From the NCBI RefSeq assembly GCF_905196875.1, contig NZ_CAJJWO010000020.1, positions 13,604 to 77,603 of the forward strand: a stretch of DNA of 64,000 bases, in the 5' to 3' direction. Of the stretch, positions 1 to 8,519 are shown in pieces. This DNA comes from an uncultured Parabacteroides sp. GTDB taxonomy: Bacteria; Bacteroidota; Bacteroidia; Bacteroidales; Tannerellaceae. Every line of letters begins with the position of its first letter. Position 1 is the first letter of the stretch. The notes beneath the pieces were generated by a model. The model saw nothing but the letters and a program-made list of their open reading frames with translations. It was not told where the DNA came from and did not search any database. Both the position numbers and the translations under genes were made by a program.

Positions 1-2034
1 TAAACGGACATTATCGCCTACCTCGATCACATCACGGTTGAATGTTTGCTTGACGGTAGGGGCGTTCTGCTTTTGCTTTTTACGCTCTTTACGTTCCTGC
101 AGTTTCGCCATCTTACGCGCAATCTTATCGTCTTCTTCTCCGGTCGATTCGATGGATGCTTTGAACTCTTCTAAGGCTTTACGGGCAAGCTTGGTTTGTT
201 CTTTTTCTGCTTGCGCTTCTTTGATCTCGCGAACTGTATTCTCGATTTTGGCATTTGCTTCCGCCAGTATTCGCTGTGCTTCAGCTTTTGCTTCACGCAT
301 GATCTCTTTACGTTGCTTATTTACCTCTTCCAGATCCTTTTCGTAGCGGGACGTGATATCTTCCAACTTTTTCTCTTGCTGGCGGATATTTTGCCGTTTA
401 CTTTCCCAGTAACGTTTGTCGCGAACGATATCCTGAAGATATTTATCCATATCGATATAATCGGAACCGACCTTGGCTGAAGCATCTGCAATTACATCTT
501 CCGGCAATCCGATCTTTCGTGCAATCTCTACGGCGAACGAACTACCGGGGTTTCCGATGGACAGTTTGAACAGTGGTTGCATCAGATGACGGTCGTATAA
601 CATGGCTCCGTTTACAATACCTTCGGTATCTTCAGCAAAATGTTTCAGGTTCTGATAGTGGGTAGTGATCACTCCGAAACTATAGTTCCGGTTGAACCGG
701 TCTAACAATGCTTCAGCAATGGCACCTCCAATCTGTGGTTCCGTTCCGCTACCGAATTCGTCAATCAGGATAATCGTCTTTTCATTACAGTTCCTGACGA
801 AATATTTCATATTGGTCAGGTGAGAACTGTATGTACTCAAATCATTCTCGATACTCTGTTCATCACCGATATCAATAAATATACTGGCAAAAATCCCCGT
901 ACGCGAACTTTCATGCAAAGGAATTAATAACCCGCATTGCAACATATATTGTAGCAAACCAACTGTCTTCAGACAAACCGATTTACCCCCGGCGTTCGGG
1001 CCGGATATGATCAACAGGCGTTTCTTTTCATCAAGTGTGATGTCGAGAGGAATAACTTGCTTGTTTTGTTTCTGAAGCGACAGAAACAGGAGAGGATGGA
1101 CGGCACGTGCCCAATCTACCTGTTGTACGTTTTCCACTACAGGTTTGATCCCTTTCACTTGTTCGGCAAAAAGAGCTTTGGCACGGATAAAATCGATGTC
1201 TGCCATAAACTCATACGATTGCAGGATATCCGGAACCATCGGACGGACTATATTGGTGAAATCTGTCAATATCTTCATGATCTCACGGCGCTCGTCACCT
1301 TCCAGTTCCCTGACACGGTTGTTGGCTTCAACTACTACTTCCGGTTCGATGAAAACCGTCTTACCACTGGCTGATTCGTCATGTACAATTCCTTTTATCT
1401 TTCTTTTGAAAGCTGGAGCTACAGGAATCATTAAACGTCCGTCACGCATGGTAGGGGTTACGTCTTTATCGACTACCCCTTCCGACTGCGCACTTCGTAA
1501 GATCGATTGGAGGCTACGGGAAATACCACTCATCGTAGATGTTATCTCCTTCCTGATCTGTGCCAGTGTAGGAGAGGCGTTGTCTTTTACTTTCCCGAAC
1601 TTATCCAGAATGGAGTCTATTTTTCCTATCAGTTGCGGAAAGACGAGTATGTCTCCGGCCAGTGCCGTAAGTGCAGGATAAGCAATCTCTTCATCCTCTA
1701 CAGGACGGAAGAATCGAACGATATCGTTGATTGTTTGTAAAGAACGTTTCAGGTCGAACAATTCTTTTTCATCCAGCCAGGTTCCTTCCGGTCGTATCCG
1801 CTTCAGTGAATAACGTACATCAAAGAAATAGGCAGCAGGAAATTCCTGTTCTCCATGTAAAATACGGACAAACTCATCGGTTTGTTCCAGACGTTCAAGA
1901 ACGGTTGAATAATCTGCCGAAAAATCCATTTCGGCTACCCGCTCTTGTCCCAGCGGGCTTAAACATTTATCGGAAATTAAACGGCGAACTTTATCGAACC
2001 CCGTTTTTTGTTCAAAATTTTGTGGATATATCAC
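1..2034 (-). CDS. mutS2: Endonuclease MutS2 (3' end outside window)
   Basis: This is a MutS-family ABC ATPase that in other bacteria acts on branched DNA or stalled ribosomes rather than in classical mismatch repair. The minus-strand reading frame is open from position 2034 to the window edge (678 codons). It carries the Walker A motif GPNAGGKS, a Walker B region ending ILIDEFGSGTEP, a TTHYQNLK switch, and then a long charged coiled coil. The C-terminal Smr nuclease domain must lie beyond position 1. The start is GTG at 2034, giving MIYPQNFEQK, the usual MutS2 N-terminus; no in-frame ATG fits better. It starts 15 nt after the PDZ gene stop, so the two are probably co-transcribed. Confidence 0.93.
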   Translation of the reverse strand, partial: MIYPQNFEQKTGFDKVRRLISDKCLSPLGQERVAEMDFSADYSTVLERLEQTDEFVRILHGEQEFPAAYFFDVRYSLKRIRPEGTWLDEKELFDLKRSLQTINDIVRFFRPVEDEEIAYPALTALAGDILVFPQLIGKIDSILDKFGKVKDNASPTLAQIRKEITSTMSGISRSLQSILRSAQSEGVVDKDVTPTMRDGRLMIPVAPAFKRKIKGIVHDESASGKTVFIEPEVVVEANNRVRELEGDERREIMKILTDFTNIVRPMVPDILQSYEFMADIDFIRAKALFAEQVKGIKPVVENVQQVDWARAVHPLLFLSLQKQNKQVIPLDITLDEKKRLLIISGPNAGGKSVCLKTVGLLQYMLQCGLLIPLHESSRTGIFASIFIDIGDEQSIENDLSTYSSHLTNMKYFVRNCNEKTIILIDEFGSGTEPQIGGAIAEALLDRFNRNYSFGVITTHYQNLKHFAEDTEGIVNGAMLYDRHLMQPLFKLSIGNPGSSFAVEIARKIGLPEDVIADASAKVGSDYIDMDKYLQDIVRDKRYWESKRQNIRQQEKKLEDITSRYEKDLEEVNKQRKEIMREAKAEAQRILAEANAKIENTVREIKEAQAEKEQTKLARKALEEFKASIESTGEEDDKIARKMAKLQERKERKKQKQNAPTVKQTFNRDVIEVGDNVRL

Positions 2035-2049
2035 GTTTGTTAATATGCT

Positions 2050-3474
2050 TTATTTTATCTCCACCGTAATCTCCCTGCGGATAGTAGGGCGGACGATGAT
2101 TTCCATTTTGTTCTTACCCCTTTTGATGTCAAACGTACAGGCGTTGTTACCTGCCGGATTGACATACGGAGCATAATAATACAGGTAGGAGAAGGCTCCT
2201 ACATTGCCAGAGCTTTGCAAGGCGTCGGCAACCTGAGAGTATTTGAATGTATCCCAGAACATACAACGTTTGAATCCGTTAGCATCCGTAAACTGTGTTT
2301 TCGGATCGCGGTATTGCATTGTTTTTGATATGAAATTCTTATAGCCTGCTGTAAATTCTTCAGCGGAATAATTCATTTTGTTTCCATTGATCTTTTCGAT
2401 CACATCACGCGGGCGAAGGCCGGAGGCATAAGCCGGTGAATTACGGTCGACATCCGTAACCAGTTCCAGACGGTCGATATCGTAACTGATACCCGTATAA
2501 TTATAAGTTTTCTGACTAACTTTATATTGTACGTTGCGGCCATATTTTACATACGGATACTGCATTAGCATTAACGGTGCATGGATGCGGGCATATTCTT
2601 CCAGACGGTAGGAGTCTTCCAATAACTCGTTAGCCTCACATTCCCAGATGATACGTCCGGGAACAAATGCCTGGTCGATCATACGAAAACCGAACTGCAA
2701 CAGATATTCAGCTTCTGCTTCCGCCGCGGAATTACCCAGGAACGGAAAAGATTCCATCTTGCTTTGAGTGAAATTATAGCGGTAGATGGGCTCTTTGTTT
2801 ACCAAGATTACATTCGTCCCTTTGAAATTTGGGTTTTTGTCAAAGAAATAAAATGTCTGTATCAGGATATCCGGTTGGGCGATATCAAGTACCATCCCTT
2901 TTTTTGTCAGTTCTTTTTCGATGCATTCGTTGATCACTGTTTCCAGTTTGCGGTTGTTTTCGTCGATCGCAGCAAAAGCAAATGTTTTGAATTTACTGAA
3001 ATTAACGGAGTCGGGTGTAACTACCGTTTTGAAAGGGCATGTGAAAGTCCGTTCGCCAGTTGTCTCCAGGCTATACATCGAGAAGGCAGATGCCAGCTGG
3101 TCTTCCATTATTGAGTTGATCTTTTTACAGTCTTTCTTTACCATTACCTGTTTGGTTGGAACGGAAAGATTACTGATCGTGAGAATCACTTCATTTTTAC
3201 CTGCCGGATTGAATAGTTCCGCAACTTCCTGGGGGGATACTTCCGTAGTGGCTACTCCGTCTATCGCTTCTATCACATCACCTTGTTTCACCCCGGCCAA
3301 CTCTGCAGAAGAATAGGGTATTATTCCCGTTATTACGGGTTTATTTTTTCCCCAGTTTTTACTTTGGCTGATATCATATGTAAATCCTAATCTGCAAATG
3401 GATGCATTCCGGTTCTGGGCATAGCCGGTCATAAATACAAACAACAGTAATATGGATAAAATAATTCTCTTCAT
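2050..3474 (-). CDS. Secreted protein with two PDZ domains
   Basis: A 474-residue exported protein of unknown role. The N-terminus is a signal peptide (residues 1-19, ending GYAQ). PDZ-like modules are visible near residues 45-100 (PYSSAELAGVKQGDVIEAIDG) and near 335-370 (NSPAYASGLRPRDVIEKINGN), both with the usual carboxylate-binding loop context. The middle part (about 145-290, starting SVNFSKFKTFAF) resembles the DUF4136-type lipoprotein fold, which is an inference from pattern only. No HtrA-type protease triad is seen, so it is more likely a scaffold or binding protein than an enzyme. It precedes mutS2 on the same strand by 15 nt. Confidence 0.75.
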   Translation of the reverse strand: MKRIILSILLLFVFMTGYAQNRNASICRLGFTYDISQSKNWGKNKPVITGIIPYSSAELAGVKQGDVIEAIDGVATTEVSPQEVAELFNPAGKNEVILTISNLSVPTKQVMVKKDCKKINSIMEDQLASAFSMYSLETTGERTFTCPFKTVVTPDSVNFSKFKTFAFAAIDENNRKLETVINECIEKELTKKGMVLDIAQPDILIQTFYFFDKNPNFKGTNVILVNKEPIYRYNFTQSKMESFPFLGNSAAEAEAEYLLQFGFRMIDQAFVPGRIIWECEANELLEDSYRLEEYARIHAPLMLMQYPYVKYGRNVQYKVSQKTYNYTGISYDIDRLELVTDVDRNSPAYASGLRPRDVIEKINGNKMNYSAEEFTAGYKNFISKTMQYRDPKTQFTDANGFKRCMFWDTFKYSQVADALQSSGNVGAFSYLYYYAPYVNPAGNNACTFDIKRGKNKMEIIVRPTIRREITVEIK

Positions 3475-3532
3475 AACGTCAGAAATTCTATTATTAGTAT
3501 TAATAATGCCTGTTTAAATCTAAATATACACG

Positions 3533-3540
3533 CAAAGGTA
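3533..3540 (-). promoter_or_regulatory. -7 promoter element for PDZ-mutS2
   Basis: On the minus strand this reads TACCTTTG, an exact match to the Bacteroidetes -7 consensus TAnnTTTG, 58 nt upstream of the PDZ gene start. No good -33 TTTG is seen at 19 nt spacing. Confidence 0.5.
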
Positions 3541-3696
3541 AAGATATTTTTGTTGTCTATGAATAGTTGGCAGCATATTTGATGTTATTCCAGTGCATGA
3601 CAACAGGGATAACTTTATCGATACACCTCATGTTGATAGATAAAGTAAGTTGTATATGACTGACAATTAGGTAATAATAAAAATATTAAGATAGTT

Positions 3697-4281
3697 ATGA
3701 GCAAGATGAATTTTAACGGAAAGAAAGAAACATCTGAAAAAGATGAGCGTTTGAATCAGGAAGATGCGACAAATTTGCAGCACGAACAGGAAAATGCGGC
3801 AGAAGAAACTGCACAGACTGACAATGTGACCGAAGAACTGGATGCGTTGGAGAAGAAGTATAACGAACTGAATGACTCTCACTTGCGTCTGATGGCTGAA
3901 TTTGACAATTATCGTAAACGCACATTGCGTGAAAAGGCCGATCTGATAAAGAATGGTGCTGAAGCAGCCTTGAAAGGATTGCTTCCTGTTGTCGATGATT
4001 TTGAACGTGCATTACAAAATATCCGTAACTCAGACGATGTTGAAGCTGTAAAGGAAGGAGTAGAACTTATCTATTCGAAATTTATGGCTTATCTGGCCCA
4101 GCAGGGTGTAAAAGCCATAGAGGCGGTAGGACAACCTTTCGATACTGAAATGTTTGAAGCTGTGGCTACTATTCCTGCTCCGGAACCTGGCCTGAAAGGA
4201 AAAATCCTGGATTGTATCCAGACCGGTTATACTTTAAATGACAGAGTGCTGCGTCACGCTAAAGTAGTAGTAGGAGAATAA
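3697..4281 (+). CDS. grpE: Nucleotide exchange factor GrpE
   Basis: GrpE releases ADP from DnaK and resets the Hsp70 cycle in the cytoplasm. The 194-residue product has an acidic, disordered N-terminus (about 1-45), a long coiled coil (LDALEKKYNELNDSHLRLMAEFDNYRKRT, about 48-76) and the C-terminal beta domain with the family pattern QPFDTEMFEAVAT and GYTLNDRVLRHAKVVVGE. The length is normal for the family. It sits 36 nt before dnaJ and forms the usual grpE-dnaJ pair; dnaK and hrcA are not in the window. ATG at 3697 is the first start in frame. No CIRCE-like operator was recognised upstream. Confidence 0.96.
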   Translation: MSKMNFNGKKETSEKDERLNQEDATNLQHEQENAAEETAQTDNVTEELDALEKKYNELNDSHLRLMAEFDNYRKRTLREKADLIKNGAEAALKGLLPVVDDFERALQNIRNSDDVEAVKEGVELIYSKFMAYLAQQGVKAIEAVGQPFDTEMFEAVATIPAPEPGLKGKILDCIQTGYTLNDRVLRHAKVVVGE

Positions 4282-4317
4282 GCAACGTGCTAACGGGCAA
4301 ATAACAACAATACAAAG

Positions 4318-5478
4318 ATGGCTAAAAGAGATTATTATGAAGTGCTGGAGGTAGAAAGAACTGCCACAGTAGAAGAAATTAAGAAATCATATCGGAAAAA
4401 AGCAATTCAGTACCACCCTGACAAGAACCCTGGTGACAAACAGGCAGAAGAAAATTTTAAGGAAGCTGCCGAAGCATATGATGTATTGAGCGATCCTCAG
4501 AAACGTCAACGCTATGACCAGTTCGGACATGCCGGAGTAGGAGGTGCTTCTCAGGGAGGTGGCTTTGGTGGAGCCGGAATGTCAATGGAAGATATATTTT
4601 CTCAGTTCGGAGACATCTTTGGTGGACATTTCGGTGGCTTTGGTGGTTTCGGTGGTTTTGGAGGTGGTTCTCGTGGAGGCCGCCGGGTGAACCGTGGATC
4701 GGATTTGCGTGTGAAGGTAAAACTGAACCTGAAAGAGATTGCTAACGGAGTTGAAAAGAAGATTAAGGTTAAGAAATATGTTCCTTGTAGCAAATGCCAC
4801 GGGAGTGGTGCCGAGGATGATCATAGCAGCAAAACCTGTGATACATGCCATGGTAGTGGTGTAGTAACACGTGTTGCCAATACGATCTTGGGGCAAATGC
4901 AGACGCAATCTACTTGTCCGACTTGTGGAGGTGAAGGAAAGATCATCACAAAGAAATGTAGTGAATGTAACGGTGAAGGTATCATGCGTGATGACGACAT
5001 CATTACAATCAATATTCCGGCTGGTGTTGCAGAAGGAATGCAACTATCGATGAGTGGTAAAGGAAATGCTGCCCGTCATGGAGGTATAAACGGTGACCTG
5101 TTGATTCTGATCGAAGAAGAGCCGCATCCAGAATTGATCCGTGATGAGAACGATTTATTATATAATCTGTTACTCAGCGTACCTCAGGCAGCCTTGGGAG
5201 GAAATGTTGAAGTTCCGACTATCGATGGTAAGGCGAAGGTGAAAATCGAACCAGGTACACAACCGGGTAAGGTACTTCGTCTGCGGAACAAAGGACTTCC
5301 TTCGGTGAACAGTTACGGAACAGGCGACTTGTTGGTTAATGTAAGCGTATATATCCCGGAAACGTTGTCCGCATCAGAAAAAGAAACATTGACGGGGTTG
5401 GATAATTCACCTAATTTCCAACCGAACCGTAGTATGAAGGAGAAGATATTCAGTAAATTCAGACATATGTTTGACTAA
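4318..5478 (+). CDS. dnaJ: Chaperone DnaJ
   Basis: Hsp40 co-chaperone that delivers unfolded clients to DnaK and stimulates its ATPase. The 386-residue protein has the full type I layout: J domain (1-70) with the HPD motif in YHPDKNPGD, a Gly/Phe-rich linker (about 75-130), four zinc-binding CxxCxGxG repeats (CSKCHGSG, CDTCHGSG, CPTCGGEG, CSECNGEG; about 155-225) and the C-terminal substrate-binding domains. Start ATG at 4318 gives the usual MAKRDYYEVL. It follows grpE and is followed by a strong hairpin at 5508-5560 that likely ends the operon. Confidence 0.97.
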   Translation: MAKRDYYEVLEVERTATVEEIKKSYRKKAIQYHPDKNPGDKQAEENFKEAAEAYDVLSDPQKRQRYDQFGHAGVGGASQGGGFGGAGMSMEDIFSQFGDIFGGHFGGFGGFGGFGGGSRGGRRVNRGSDLRVKVKLNLKEIANGVEKKIKVKKYVPCSKCHGSGAEDDHSSKTCDTCHGSGVVTRVANTILGQMQTQSTCPTCGGEGKIITKKCSECNGEGIMRDDDIITINIPAGVAEGMQLSMSGKGNAARHGGINGDLLILIEEEPHPELIRDENDLLYNLLLSVPQAALGGNVEVPTIDGKAKVKIEPGTQPGKVLRLRNKGLPSVNSYGTGDLLVNVSVYIPETLSASEKETLTGLDNSPNFQPNRSMKEKIFSKFRHMFD

Positions 5479-5507
5479 ATATCTGTTTTAAGTCATTCAT
5501 TTGATGG

Positions 5508-5560
5508 AGAAAAGGGTGTCGCAGAAGTTTTGTAATGAGACTTTTGTGGCACCCTTTTCT
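5508..5560 (+). terminator. Hairpin terminator after grpE-dnaJ
   Basis: AGAAAAGGGTG (5508-5518) pairs with CACCCTTTTCT (5550-5560), and the sequence between continues as an imperfect stem (CAGAAGT against ACTTTTG). The right arm supplies the T-rich stretch. It lies 30 nt after the dnaJ stop. Confidence 0.7.
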
Positions 5561-5669
5561 GGTTAATTTGCGACGAATAAAAAGAAACTCGCTTTTATGT
5601 ACGCCTTGTTTTTATGTCGATAAAGAGTATTTTTTCTTCAGAATAAAAACAATATATTAAAAAAGTAAA

Positions 5670-5677
5670 TATATTTG
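5670..5677 (+). promoter_or_regulatory. -7 promoter element for the AraC-type regulator
   Basis: TATATTTG matches TAnnTTTG exactly, 35 nt upstream of the ATG at 5712. A clear -33 element is not visible. Confidence 0.45.
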
Positions 5678-5711
5678 CTATGATCGTTTTTAATAACGAA
5701 GCAAAAGGTTT

Positions 5712-6587
5712 ATGTGTGTAGAAAAATATGAGGGATTTGAAAAATGCATGCGCTTTCAATCTGAAACCGGTTTCAGATTAATCTCCCTTGACAAGGGAGA
5801 TTATATCGCTGCTAATAATATTGAATTTTGTAATTTAGTGTTTGTGTTAGATGGCGAAGTTGAGTTTTCATCATGTGATTTCCTGCGTCAGAGGTTCAAA
5901 CAGGATGACTTCTTTTTCTTGCCTCATGCTATTGATATATATGGAACCGCTGTGGTTGATTCGCGTGTCCTGTTGCTTACTTTCGGTAACAGGGTAGAAC
6001 TTCCTTGCGACAATTGCACTCTTTATAGTTATGTAAAGAGCTATAATTATACAAAGGAAGAGATTAATATTTTTCGTCCTTTACAGGTGACTTCTCAAAT
6101 TAAACTTTTTGAAGAGCAAATGATCAGTTATCTATTAGCAGCGAAGAAAATTCCATGCGATTACTTGTACGATCTGAAACAAAAGGAACTGTTCATTATT
6201 CTTACTTATAATTATACTCGGAAAGAACTGGCAGAGTTTTTCTATCCCGTATTAGGGTATGGGACCAGTTTCAAGCAACGTTTCCAAGCGATCTATAAGA
6301 ATGGCCTTTCCATTAGTGAGATCGCTTCGATGATGAATATGTCTCTTCGCACTTTTTCCCGTAAATTTTATATCGAGTTTGGCGAACCGGCGCGTTACTG
6401 GTTGCTTAAGCAAAAAGCGAAGAACATCAAGCTTAAATTATCCATACCGGGGACAACCATCTTTGATATTATCTTGGAGTTTGATTTTACCGACATGTCG
6501 CATTTTACTAAGTTTTGTAAACATTTTTATAATTGTACGCCTGCAGAGCTAATGCGGCAGATAAAAGAGGATGTTTCCAATCGGTAG
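5712..6587 (+). CDS. AraC-family transcriptional regulator
   Basis: A 291-residue DNA-binding regulator. The N-terminal part (about 15-130) has a cupin-like pattern (LDKGDYI, VFVLDGEVEF, FLPHAIDIYG) and would be the sensor or dimerisation part. The C-terminal AraC domain (about 195-285) has two helix-turn-helix motifs: LSISEIASMMNMSLRTFSRKF, followed by TIFDIILEFDFTDMSHFTKFCKHFYNCTPAEL. It lies between dnaJ and the recombinase on the same strand as the polysaccharide operon, with its own promoter motif. Its target is unknown; control of the neighbouring recombinase is possible but not shown. It is relatively AT-rich, as is the region that follows. Confidence 0.85.
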   Translation: MCVEKYEGFEKCMRFQSETGFRLISLDKGDYIAANNIEFCNLVFVLDGEVEFSSCDFLRQRFKQDDFFFLPHAIDIYGTAVVDSRVLLLTFGNRVELPCDNCTLYSYVKSYNYTKEEINIFRPLQVTSQIKLFEEQMISYLLAAKKIPCDYLYDLKQKELFIILTYNYTRKELAEFFYPVLGYGTSFKQRFQAIYKNGLSISEIASMMNMSLRTFSRKFYIEFGEPARYWLLKQKAKNIKLKLSIPGTTIFDIILEFDFTDMSHFTKFCKHFYNCTPAELMRQIKEDVSNR

Positions 6588-6886
6588 GCTATTCTTTACA
6601 TCTCAATTAAGTATAAAAAACTATTCACCTTTTTCTAATTAATAGATATTAAGCAATGAGTTAACTTCAAATACATAACATACAATCTGCTGGACTTGGA
6701 AGGTAGGAGTATTTTTTTCTTGTTCTTTCTGGACAATGTTCTGGTAATTATGCCTGGAGTGTCTGTTGCGTTTATGACGAAATGCTCAAATAATAGAAGG
6801 ATCAATATTTAACCTTTTGGAAAAATTAATAGGCTTTGCATGAATATGATTTTTTACAACGTGATGATTCGCAACAACATTTCTCT
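6588..6886. other. Intergenic stretch, no gene seen
   Basis: About 300 AT-rich bases between the AraC-type gene and the recombinase promoter motif. No convincing ORF, RNA gene or repeat was seen. Confidence 0.5.
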
Positions 6887-6894
6887 TATATTTG
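6887..6894 (+). promoter_or_regulatory. -7 promoter element for the recombinase
   Basis: TATATTTG matches TAnnTTTG exactly, 30 nt upstream of the ATG chosen for the recombinase (6925). Transcription would start near 6900, which also argues against a TTG start at 6892. Confidence 0.5.
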
Positions 6895-6924
6895 TTATAT
6901 ATATTTCATTCAAAAAAGAAAATT

Positions 6925-7887
6925 ATGGTAATACGACAAGAGAAAGAAAAAAAGAAGAAGTACGTTTGTGGAGATGTTTTAAGTTATATGGATGGCCTGG
7001 AGAAGGAGAAATATAACTCCGGAAAAAAAGGAACGGCAAGTTTGTATAAGGCAACCCGCAACCAGCTGGAACACTTCTTGGATGGGCGGGATTTCAAAAT
7101 GAAACGGGTAAATGGACATTTGGTACAGGAATTTGTAGCACATCTACAATCCTTATCTTTAAGCCAGAATTCAGTCAGTAATTATACCAGTATTTTTCGT
7201 GCAGCCTATAATGCTGCAGTATCGGAAAATCTGGTTAATCCCGGAGAGAATCCGTTTCAAAAAGTTTATTTGCGGCCTATACAAACCAGTAAGCGCTCGG
7301 TTGGTACTAATGTGATTAAGGATATTACCTATCTAAATCTGAAAGGTAAAGAGAATTTGAATTTTGCACGGGATTTGTTTCTGTTTAGTTTTATGGCTTG
7401 TGGAATCGCTTTTGTAGACTTGGCCCATCTTACCCGTGCAAATATTCATGGGAATGTACTGGTTTATTATCGTATGAAGACAAAAACGGAAATTCGTGTT
7501 ACAATAACTTCGGGCATGCGTCGTTTGTTGGACAAATATGCCGATGCCGGATCAAATTTGTTGTTTCCCGTCTTAAAATCACCGGATGCTGCTTATGAAA
7601 GCTATAAGGTGGCTTTGCGAACCTACAATCGTCGTTTAGCAATTATCGGGAAGATGTTACCTTCCCCTGTGAAATTGACATCGTATGTTGCACGCCATTC
7701 GTGGGCGATGCGTGCAAAAGAAAATTCCGTACCAGTAGCAGTGATCGGACAAGCCCTTGGACATAAATCTGAAAAAACAACTCAATTTTATCTGGCAAGT
7801 TTAGACCAAACAATAATTGATAAGGCAAATCAGAAGATTATAAACTTTGTGGAGCAATGGATAAGCAAAAAACCGAGTAGAGATTGA
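6925..7887 (+). CDS. Tyrosine recombinase (likely invertase of the adjacent element)
   Basis: A 320-residue phage-integrase-type site-specific recombinase. The N-terminal SAM-like core-binding domain spans about 15-115 and the catalytic domain about 130-310. Visible catalytic positions are Lys in MKTKT (about 185-187), Arg257-His258 in YVARHSW, His280 in ALGHKS and the nucleophile Tyr289 in TQFYL. The place where the first catalytic Arg is expected (158-160, before IAFVDLAHL) reads ACG, without Arg. ATG at 6925 is preferred over an upstream TTG because it follows the promoter motif. The stop codon (7885-7887) lies inside the left inverted repeat. Position and family point to a DNA invertase controlling the downstream polysaccharide operon; this role is inferred. 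Confidence 0.85.
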   Translation: MVIRQEKEKKKKYVCGDVLSYMDGLEKEKYNSGKKGTASLYKATRNQLEHFLDGRDFKMKRVNGHLVQEFVAHLQSLSLSQNSVSNYTSIFRAAYNAAVSENLVNPGENPFQKVYLRPIQTSKRSVGTNVIKDITYLNLKGKENLNFARDLFLFSFMACGIAFVDLAHLTRANIHGNVLVYYRMKTKTEIRVTITSGMRRLLDKYADAGSNLLFPVLKSPDAAYESYKVALRTYNRRLAIIGKMLPSPVKLTSYVARHSWAMRAKENSVPVAVIGQALGHKSEKTTQFYLASLDQTIIDKANQKIINFVEQWISKKPSRD

Positions 7888-7912
7888 CGCTTATTTACGG
7901 AATAAGGGTCAT
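7884..7912 (+). repeat. Left inverted repeat (IRL) of the invertible element
   Basis: A 29-bp repeat matching 8421-8449 in inverted orientation with one mismatch (G at 7889). It is itself a dyad: arms TGACgCTTATT and AATAAGGGTCA flank a 5-nt core TACGG, the layout of a tyrosine-recombinase crossover site. The recombinase stop codon TGA (7885-7887) is part of the repeat, so inversion keeps the reading frame end intact. Confidence 0.9.
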
Positions 7913-8000
7913 TACAAATCACAACCATTAACAGGTAGAATAAAAAACCACGTCCCCCATATCCCAATACAAACAAATGGCTTAATAATTTTATACACTG

Positions 8001-8008
8001 CAAAAGTA
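8001..8008 (-). promoter_or_regulatory. -7 promoter element inside the switch, pointing left (OFF)
   Basis: On the minus strand the sequence reads TACTTTTG, an exact TAnnTTTG match, about 90 bp inside the left repeat. The -33 region is poor (no TTTG at 19 nt). It also forms part of a small dyad, GCAAAAGT (8000-8007) with ACTTTTGC (8028-8035). Confidence 0.55.
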
Positions 8009-8420
8009 AAAAAAATAAATTGATAAAACTTTTGCCAGGGATTCTTTTGTCTATTAAAAAAGATTAATTTTTTAATAATATATCAGTTTTTTTACGCCGA
8101 AATAGCTTGTATAATTGTGAAAATGAGTGTATTATGTAGTACTATGGCTACTGCCACAAATCTCTTAACCGATCTTAGCAGGACAAATTAATTATTAGAA
8201 CAAATCAATTGACATTTATTTAAAGGAGCATGATTCTAGTAATATTATTTTACTAAATAAACACTTCATTTTTACTTCATCGTTTCCTTTGCTTTTCTTT
8301 TTTCAAAAAAGACTATCTAAAAACTATATATGGTCGTAAAAAGATATCATTCATAACTTTTTATCTGCATCCTACCTGAACTTATAAAATAAAGTATTGA
8401 TATATAGTAATTTAAAATCC

Positions 8421-8449
8421 ATGACCCTTATTCCGTAAATAAGGGTCAA
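8421..8449 (-). repeat. Right inverted repeat (IRR) of the invertible element
   Basis: Inverted copy of 7884-7912, 28 of 29 bases identical. Its dyad is perfect: TGACCCTTATT and AATAAGGGTCA flank a 5-nt core. The single difference from IRL lies in the outer arm, so the inner arms exchanged during inversion are identical. It ends 70 nt before the first operon gene. Confidence 0.9.
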
Positions 8450-8519
8450 ATAATACTTATGTGTCAACCAGGAAATGGGACTGACGACCTTCGTTATGTA
8501 AAAACTAAATCAGGGAAAG

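Larger units (their letters stand above)
7884..8449. promoter_or_regulatory. Invertible promoter element (phase-variation switch)
   Basis: A 566-bp segment between the recombinase and the first polysaccharide gene, bounded by 29-bp inverted repeats with a 508-bp non-coding, AT-rich interior. The only exact TAnnTTTG motif seen inside is on the minus strand at 8001-8008, directed towards the recombinase end, so the operon would be OFF as written. After inversion the promoter would face the operon about 180 nt before the gene at 8520. Invertible promoters controlling capsule loci are established in Bacteroides and Parabacteroides; this copy is identified from its repeats, placement and recombinase neighbour. 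The interior shows no convincing ORF. Confidence 0.85.

Noticed and set aside
4582..5043. Minus-strand ORFs rich in Thr and Pro opposite dnaJ
   Set aside because: They are shadows of the Gly-rich and zinc-finger codons of dnaJ.
6892..6924. TTG start for the recombinase
   Set aside because: It overlaps the -7 promoter motif and would need a transcript starting upstream; ATG at 6925 fits better.
8284..8291. Plus-strand near-match to the -7 motif inside the switch (TTCCTTTG)
   Set aside because: It misses the conserved A of TAnnTTTG and has no -33 partner, so it is not counted as a promoter.
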